The notes beneath the pieces are model-generated. The model had not been told where the DNA came from, made no database searches, and saw only the letters and a program-made list of their open reading frames with translations. A stretch of DNA of 64,000 nucleotides. It comes from an uncultured Alphaproteobacteria bacterium. Lineage in GTDB: Bacteria; Pseudomonadota; Alphaproteobacteria; Methylaequorales; Methylaequoraceae. The stretch covers positions 83,378-147,377 of the forward strand of contig CACHGK010000002.1 of the NCBI GenBank assembly GCA_902579395.1, written 5' to 3'. Shown here piece by piece: positions 59,648 through 64,000 of the stretch (positions are counted from its first letter, which is position 1; the number at the start of each line of letters is the position of its first letter). The position numbers and the translations under genes are program-made.

Positions 59648-60616
59648 TTACAAGGTTAATAATTTTTCATAAATTTTTCTACTTCTTCTATATAGCTCTT
59701 TATCGAAGTGAGATATATTTGTAGTATGAGAAATTTTAAAAAAATCATTTTTATAATAATATCTAAGATCTAGTTTTTTAAATATTTTTTTCCACATGAT
59801 TTTAGAATTTAATTTTTCATAATTTATAAAAATAACATGTTTTTTTTCTTCATAATCTTTTAATACTTTACTGTAAAACAAAAACCATTGTTCTAACCAA
59901 TAATTGATTGAATCAAATTTTTTATAACTTTTAGAAAATGACCATGGTTTATGATCTAACCCAAACTCATAATGACCTAGCCAATTCATATATCTTCTTA
60001 CAAATAAATCTTCAGTTTGAATTTTACTAAACTTTTTATGAATCTTTAATAGGGATAAAGAAGTTTGCAGAGGCTCCCTAAAAATAAATAAGAAAGATGC
60101 TTTGGGAAAAATACTATGAATTTTATTAATTCTATTATAATTGTAGTTGTTTTTACTTAGATATCTTTTCTTAGTATTCTTAAGTAAAATTAAACTGATA
60201 TAGCTTTCAAATTCGATAATACTTTGTTCATTAGAAAATGTCTTCCAGAAAACTTCTTCCAAAGCTTCAGGTGAAGAAAAACTGTATTTGATACCATCAT
60301 TATGTTTTCTTTCTAATGAAATTTCTTTTTTTTTTATTTTTGAGGTACAAAATGACCAAATATTTGGACTTAAAACAAATGGCATATCATTGAAAGTTGA
60401 TGAAGCAAATTGAGCACTAGCATAAATATAATTTAAAATAATAGTAGTACCTGATCTTGGCAAACCCGTTATAAAAACATGTCTTCTATCATCACAATAT
60501 TTATTTGATGATCTCAAGAATAATTCTTTTTCTATTTTAAAAGAGTAATACCTCAAGAATTTATTCGAAAGAATAAAACTATGAAGTTTTCTCTCTAAAA
60601 ATTTATAGTTATGCAT
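59648..60616 (-). CDS. PAPS-dependent sulfotransferase family protein
   Basis: The 322 residues contain the 5'-phosphosulfate loop HVFITGLPRSGTTIILNY near residue 45 and the 3'-phosphate motif SFLFIFREPLQTSLSLLKIH near residue 175. This is the sulfotransferase family that sulfates carbohydrates or lipids using PAPS. It overlaps the 117-residue membrane protein gene by eight bases and is the last gene of the island 2 operon. The substrate is unknown, and a cell-surface glycan is a guess from context. Confidence 0.88.
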   Translation of the reverse strand: MHNYKFLERKLHSFILSNKFLRYYSFKIEKELFLRSSNKYCDDRRHVFITGLPRSGTTIILNYIYASAQFASSTFNDMPFVLSPNIWSFCTSKIKKKEISLERKHNDGIKYSFSSPEALEEVFWKTFSNEQSIIEFESYISLILLKNTKKRYLSKNNYNYNRINKIHSIFPKASFLFIFREPLQTSLSLLKIHKKFSKIQTEDLFVRRYMNWLGHYEFGLDHKPWSFSKSYKKFDSINYWLEQWFLFYSKVLKDYEEKKHVIFINYEKLNSKIMWKKIFKKLDLRYYYKNDFFKISHTTNISHFDKELYRRSRKIYEKLLTL

Positions 60617-60962
60617 TTTTAAATATTTTTAATAAGATTATTGATACTATGATTGCTATTATTAAGCCTTTAAAAGAAAAAACAATAATTTCTATTTCTG
60701 GTTTAATAAAAATCATTATTAAATAAATTACCATTAAAATAAAAAGAACCAAAATTTGATATGTTGATTTTTTGAAAAGTTCTGAGCAAAGGCCAATTAT
60801 TAATTTCTCCTTTTTTTTCTCTTCAAAACCTTTATTCAGAATGACCCTTTTTAGTGATAATATTAAATTATAATTATCTTTCAGTGATTCAAAAAAATTT
60901 GATTTTTTTATAATAAATATAATTGTTGTTATAAATATTACATAAATTATGTAATTTAGCAT
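60609..60962 (-). CDS. Hypothetical membrane protein, 117 residues
   Basis: I do not recognise the family. The protein has a hydrophobic N-terminal helix (about 3-19), a basic Lys-rich middle section (about 20-68) and two C-terminal helices (about 70-88 and 92-113). It lies between the sulfotransferase (eight-base overlap) and the 60-residue protein. Co-transcription with the sulfotransferase suggests a membrane helper in the same process. Confidence 0.65.
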   Translation of the reverse strand: MLNYIIYVIFITTIIFIIKKSNFFESLKDNYNLILSLKRVILNKGFEEKKKEKLIIGLCSELFKKSTYQILVLFILMVIYLIMIFIKPEIEIIVFSFKGLIIAIIVSIILLKIFKNA

Positions 60963-60992
60963 TTTACTTATACAGATAAATAAATAAAAAAA

Positions 60993-61175
60993 TCATTTCT
61001 TTTTATTTTTTAAAAATCTTTTAATTGGAAAATATAGGATCGCTATTAATCCTATGAAAAAAGCTAATATTATCCCTGCTATAGAGGCTATTAATCCTCC
61101 TGCCATTCCAGGCCCAATATAAGCATTCGTAAAAAAAGGTATTAAAACATTTAAAAAAAAAATTAATTTGTACAT
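60993..61175 (-). CDS. Small Gly-rich membrane protein, 60 residues
   Basis: The protein has an N-terminal hydrophobic segment that could be a signal (residues 1-18), the motif YIGPGMAGGLIASIAGII, and a membrane helix ending in a basic tail, YFPIKRFLKNKKK. The start overlaps the end of the arylsulfotransferase-like gene by 13 bases. I recall similar YIGPG-type small proteins beside sulfotransferase genes in marine bacteria, but the function is unknown. Confidence 0.7.
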   Translation of the reverse strand: MYKLIFFLNVLIPFFTNAYIGPGMAGGLIASIAGIILAFFIGLIAILYFPIKRFLKNKKK

Positions 61176-62557
61176 GATTTTGATTTTATTAATTTTATTT
61201 GATTTCTCAGTTTATTATTCATTTTTAAAACTCTTGAAAAACCTAATCCATAATTAGTACCATTTTTTGCCTTATTTACATATTCAAGGGTTAATTCTCC
61301 ATTTTTATCAAAAAATAGTAGCCTTCCAGATTGAGTTTCTTCAATAAATAAACTTCCATCATCTAAGATTTCGGATAGACCTGCAACACTTGTTCTAACG
61401 TTATTTTCATTAATACCCTTTGAAAATTTTTTGTTAAACTTTTTAGTTTCAAAATTATAAATTAGAATTTCGATATTTCCAATATCTGGATCGCCTAAAA
61501 AATGTATTCTTGCATTATTAATTCTCTCTCCTTTATAGAAATAAATATTATTATTAAAAATTGAAATTTCTTTATCTGAAATAATGTCAACATCATGTTG
61601 ATTTGAAAATGGACCAGTAATAGAGCTAATGATTTTATTAGTTGAAGGCCTATATAAAATAATCATATTTTGTGATCTTAAACTTAAAAATAAATCTCCT
61701 TTTTTCCAATATTTACCATTCTGCTCAACTGGTTGTATATCGTTTAGATGAATTGGGTCTCCATGAAATACATAATTAGAAAAAACTAGATGCTCTAATT
61801 TATTATCTAGTAAGATTTGTGATACGGATTTTTGATATAATATTTTCCCTTCTTTAGAAACTTTCGTTATTGCATCATCAAAAAAATCACCATACTTATT
61901 TCCTACTTTTTTTTCGTCCAGTGAATAAGGAAATATTCTTGAGGGTACCCAGTAGTTTTCATTAGAATCTACTTCATTAGAATGATGAAAATGATCTATA
62001 TCATTTATCCATTTTAATTTATTACATGCATCAATTTTAATCAATGCCGATCCATTTGCGTGAAAGAGTAAACCACCATCACTCGTAATCAGAGGTGAAT
62101 GTATTTTAAATCTATTTTCATGAAGATCTCTTTCTAAAAGTAAATACTCCTCTCTTTTCTGATCAATCAGACTATTTATATATTTTATATCAGGATTCCA
62201 TCTTTGGATTACTTTTTGATCCTCTAGATTAATAAGTTCAACTACACTTTCACTAATATTACCATCATATCTTGAAAGTAATAAAAAATAATTCTTCTGT
62301 TTAAAAGAACCAACAAAACCATCTTTATCTTTAAATCTTTTACCCACTCCTAGGTCAACTCCAGGATCTTTAGCAACATGTAAAATTTTTTTTATATTCA
62401 TTGGAATCTCAGCAAGAAAAACTGCAAACTTTGAAATAGGACCGAGCTTCACAGTGCCTACTAATTCTTGTCTGACTAAAACACCAAAAAAAATTGCAAA
62501 TAAAATTGAACAAAGTATTGCAAGATATAAAATCCAAATCTCTATTTTTTTAAACAT
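61163..62557 (-). CDS. Arylsulfotransferase (ASST)-like membrane-anchored protein
   Basis: The 464-residue protein has one N-terminal membrane anchor (about 8-30), followed by a beta-propeller-like region facing the periplasm. Features suggesting the ASST family are INDIDHFHHSNEVDSNENYW, HGDPIHLNDIQPVEQNG and NQHDVDIISDKEISIF, with conserved His and Asn at propeller strand ends. ASST enzymes transfer sulfate between phenolic compounds. Whether this one is active is unknown. It is the first gene of the island 2 operon. Confidence 0.75.
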   Translation of the reverse strand: MFKKIEIWILYLAILCSILFAIFFGVLVRQELVGTVKLGPISKFAVFLAEIPMNIKKILHVAKDPGVDLGVGKRFKDKDGFVGSFKQKNYFLLLSRYDGNISESVVELINLEDQKVIQRWNPDIKYINSLIDQKREEYLLLERDLHENRFKIHSPLITSDGGLLFHANGSALIKIDACNKLKWINDIDHFHHSNEVDSNENYWVPSRIFPYSLDEKKVGNKYGDFFDDAITKVSKEGKILYQKSVSQILLDNKLEHLVFSNYVFHGDPIHLNDIQPVEQNGKYWKKGDLFLSLRSQNMIILYRPSTNKIISSITGPFSNQHDVDIISDKEISIFNNNIYFYKGERINNARIHFLGDPDIGNIEILIYNFETKKFNKKFSKGINENNVRTSVAGLSEILDDGSLFIEETQSGRLLFFDKNGELTLEYVNKAKNGTNYGLGFSRVLKMNNKLRNQIKLIKSKSCTN

Positions 62558-62648
62558 TTTGAATTTCCAATAATGTGTCTATTAATAATTTCCTGTTATT
62601 TTAAACTAACTTTAGTCGATAATCTACTAATAGGAATTTGAATTTTAA

Positions 62649-62692
62649 TATTCATGGAGATATTCCTACAGATTTTGAAAAAAAGTTTGATA
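62649..62692. repeat. Right-end repeat of island 2, with GTTTGATA motif
   Basis: This stretch matches 59461-59507 at the right end of island 1, including CAGATTTTGAAAAAAAGTTT and the terminal GTTTGATA (62685-62692). It lies 45 bases before att copy 3. The 340 bases between genes (62558-62897) contain this repeat and the att copy and nothing else I can support. Confidence 0.55.
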
Positions 62693-62736
62693 GAAAAAAC
62701 CTTATGTAATCAAATTAATAACATACATTATACATA

Positions 62737-62796
62737 ACGGATTCAAAATCCGTTGAACTTCGATTCATGTCCGTTCGAGTCGGACTAGGGGTACCA
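62737..62796 (+). repeat. att core copy 3 (truncated tRNA-Leu 3' part)
   Basis: The 60 bases match 57762-57821 of tRNA-Leu with one difference in the variable arm (CTTCGATTC instead of CTTCGGTTC). It again starts at the anticodon stem and ends with CCA. It closes island 2. The single change suggests that this copy is older or came from a different donor than copy 2. Confidence 0.9.
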
Positions 62797-62897
62797 TGAA
62801 ATTAATTGTCTTTTCCTGAATAAATTTTTATGATTAGATTCTGACTTAACCTTATTCCTAAAGATAATTTTTAAAAAGTGTGATAGTAAAGTTTATT

Positions 62898-63662
62898 ATG
62901 ACAAGACATAGAGGAAAATTTAATATAAACAACCCTGAACCTTATGAACTAAGCAGATCAAGAATAGAAAACTTTATAAAATGTCCAGCTTGTTTTTTTA
63001 TGCAGCAGGTTGAAGGTATTGAGTTTCCAAGTATGCCAGGTTTCAACATCAATGAAGCTACGGATATTTTGTTAAAAAAAGATTTTGATTATTATAGAGA
63101 AAAAAAAAAAACTCATCCATTTTTAGAAAACCACGGTTTTTCTCACCTTATACCGTTTCAACATAAACATTTTGAACTGTGGACTCAAAGTATGCATTTT
63201 GGTGCTGAAAACAGAATGCATTATGATCATTTGGAGTCAAATATTAGAGTGGGAGGTGGGCTTGATGATGTATGGTTGAATACAAAAACATCTAAAATCC
63301 ACATAGTTGATTATAAAAGTACATCACAAAAAAAAAATAACGGTCCTATAAATTTAAACGATAAATGGAAAGAAGCTTACAAGAGACAAATGGATCTATA
63401 CGTTTGGGTAATGAAAAGGAAAGGTTTTAATGTTGATGAAATAGGGTTTTTTTTATACTGCGATGGCAACAGATTTACAGATCAAAGCTTTTTAAATAAT
63501 AAAAACGCAATGATGGAATTCAAAATTACTTTAATAGAATACAAAACAAATCTTTCATGGATTGAAGTAACACTGAATAACATTCACAGTTGCTTAAGGT
63601 TGGACAAACGACCTAAACATTCAGAAAATTGTGAATACGGTATTTTTATTAATCAAATTTAA
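62898..63662 (+). CDS. PD-(D/E)XK nuclease-like protein
   Basis: The 254 residues have the RecB/Cas4-like opening LSRSRIENFIKCPACFFMQQ and the nuclease core motif RVGGGLDDVWLN followed by IHIVDYKSTS (Asp...Asp-x-Lys). The Cys of CPACFF and late Cys residues (HSCLRL, SENCEYG) could bind an Fe-S cluster as in Cas4/AddB. There are no CRISPR repeats or cas genes nearby. I use the ATG at 62898. A GTG at 62880 would add six residues. It directly follows the last att copy, so it may be island cargo or the original chromosomal neighbour. Confidence 0.82.
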   Translation: MTRHRGKFNINNPEPYELSRSRIENFIKCPACFFMQQVEGIEFPSMPGFNINEATDILLKKDFDYYREKKKTHPFLENHGFSHLIPFQHKHFELWTQSMHFGAENRMHYDHLESNIRVGGGLDDVWLNTKTSKIHIVDYKSTSQKKNNGPINLNDKWKEAYKRQMDLYVWVMKRKGFNVDEIGFFLYCDGNRFTDQSFLNNKNAMMEFKITLIEYKTNLSWIEVTLNNIHSCLRLDKRPKHSENCEYGIFINQI

Positions 63663-63725
63663 GAAAACTTTGAAACCATTTTAGAAAATTAATGCAGTCA
63701 AAGGTTCTAGACCTAACGTAATTGA

Positions 63726-64000
63726 TCAAGTGAAGTTAATGATCTTCTTTACATAGAAAATTATCCATTTCTTAATAGAGAGTATGCGTTAGTATTTACA
63801 TACTTCCTATTTGAAATCAATAATGTAAAGATTAGTATTATTAAAAATAAACCAGAAATAATAAAAGAAACAGAGAGAGAAAAATACCAGTTAATATTTA
63901 AAAAGTTTACTATAAAGATGTAAGAAAAAATTACAGAAAATATTAATGAAGATATAATTATTGGAATAAAAACTATTAAAGATTCAAAAATTAGTAACTT
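63726..64000 (+). pseudogene. Possible decayed coding stretch at window end
   Basis: From 63726 the frame is open for 65 codons to a TAA at 63921-63923 and then stays open in the same frame to the window end. It includes protein-like text such as ENYPFLNREYALVFTYFLFE and, after the stop, ITENINEDIIIGIKTIKDSK. There is no canonical start codon near the beginning. It may be a broken gene continuing beyond the window or chance openness in AT-rich DNA. The 338 bases after 63662 hold nothing better supported. Confidence 0.22.

Larger units (their letters stand above)
59625..62796. mobile_element. Small tRNA-Leu island 2 (sulfotransferase cargo)
   Basis: This 3.2-kb segment lies between att copies 2 and 3. 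All four of its genes are on the minus strand and overlap or nearly abut (59648-62557), so they look like one operon. No integrase, transposase or phage structural gene is seen. The boundaries are set by the tRNA-Leu 3' repeats, and mobility is inferred. Confidence 0.72.

Noticed and set aside
62898-63662. CRISPR-associated Cas4
   Set aside because: No repeats, spacers or other cas genes are seen in the window, so only the general PD-(D/E)XK assignment is kept.

Overview
The window reads as a gene-dense, AT-rich chromosome segment from a streamlined alphaproteobacterium, probably a planktonic marine lineage. This rests on several gene orders typical of Alphaproteobacteria: trmD-rplS-leuCDB-asd; sdhCDAB-zapE followed by mdh-sucCD; priA-atpHAGDC; rplU-rpmA-obgE-proBA-nadD-rsfS-rlmH-gpmI-envC-ctpA-rppH; hisC-tyrA divergent from metXW; ftsE-ftsX-DUF218-plsC; and argH-lptM-lysA with tlpA divergent. 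I cannot name the species. Groups such as HIMB59 or AEGEAN-169 are possible, but only by inference. Genes overlap or abut almost everywhere, and convergent pairs leave no room for terminators.

Layout. Positions 1-9052 hold the 3' end of trmD, rplS, leucine and aspartate-family synthesis, mesaconyl-CoA hydratase and succinate dehydrogenase. Positions 9055-15533 carry zapE, NAD synthesis (nadA, nadC), mdh, sucCD and an ACT-domain regulator. Positions 15535-23942 hold xerC-DUF484 (minus strand), priA and the F1 ATP synthase operon. Positions 23933-33626 are a long minus-strand run from rplU to rppH with a good candidate promoter at 33671-33698. Positions 33789-45778 carry phaAB, gloB, metXW, hisC-tyrA, plsC, a DUF218 gene, ftsEX, lysA, a 42-residue LptM-like lipoprotein and argH. 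Positions 45797-56907 carry tlpA, etfAB, a B12 adenosyltransferase, a HIG1-domain protein, methylsuccinyl-CoA dehydrogenase, crotonyl-CoA carboxylase/reductase, ethylmalonyl-CoA mutase, a Nudix protein, an esterase, an HNH nuclease, coq7 and dsbB.

The metabolic theme is acetyl-CoA assimilation by the ethylmalonyl-CoA pathway. phaA, phaB, ccr, ecm, mcd and mch are all present, together with the electron acceptor (etfAB) and the B12 adenosyltransferase that ecm needs. mch is translationally coupled to the succinate dehydrogenase operon. mcl1, the epimerase and propionyl-CoA carboxylase are not in the window.

The accessory part starts at a tRNA-Leu(CAA) gene (57735-57821). Its 3' portion is repeated at 59568-59624 and again at 62737-62796. 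This marks two small tandem islands of about 1.8 and 3.2 kb with no intact integrase. The first carries a FliB-like cysteine-rich methylase. The second carries a four-gene minus-strand set: an arylsulfotransferase-like membrane protein, two small membrane proteins and a PAPS-type sulfotransferase. Repeated GTTTGATA motifs next to the repeats look like recombinase arm sites. A PD-(D/E)XK nuclease-like gene follows, and then a decayed-looking stretch to the window end.

Other points worth attention are an FtsE whose signature, catalytic Glu and switch His are all replaced, a degenerate EnvC-like LytM domain, a Nudix gene whose conserved N-terminus precedes any canonical start codon, and overlapping face-to-face promoters between metX and hisC.
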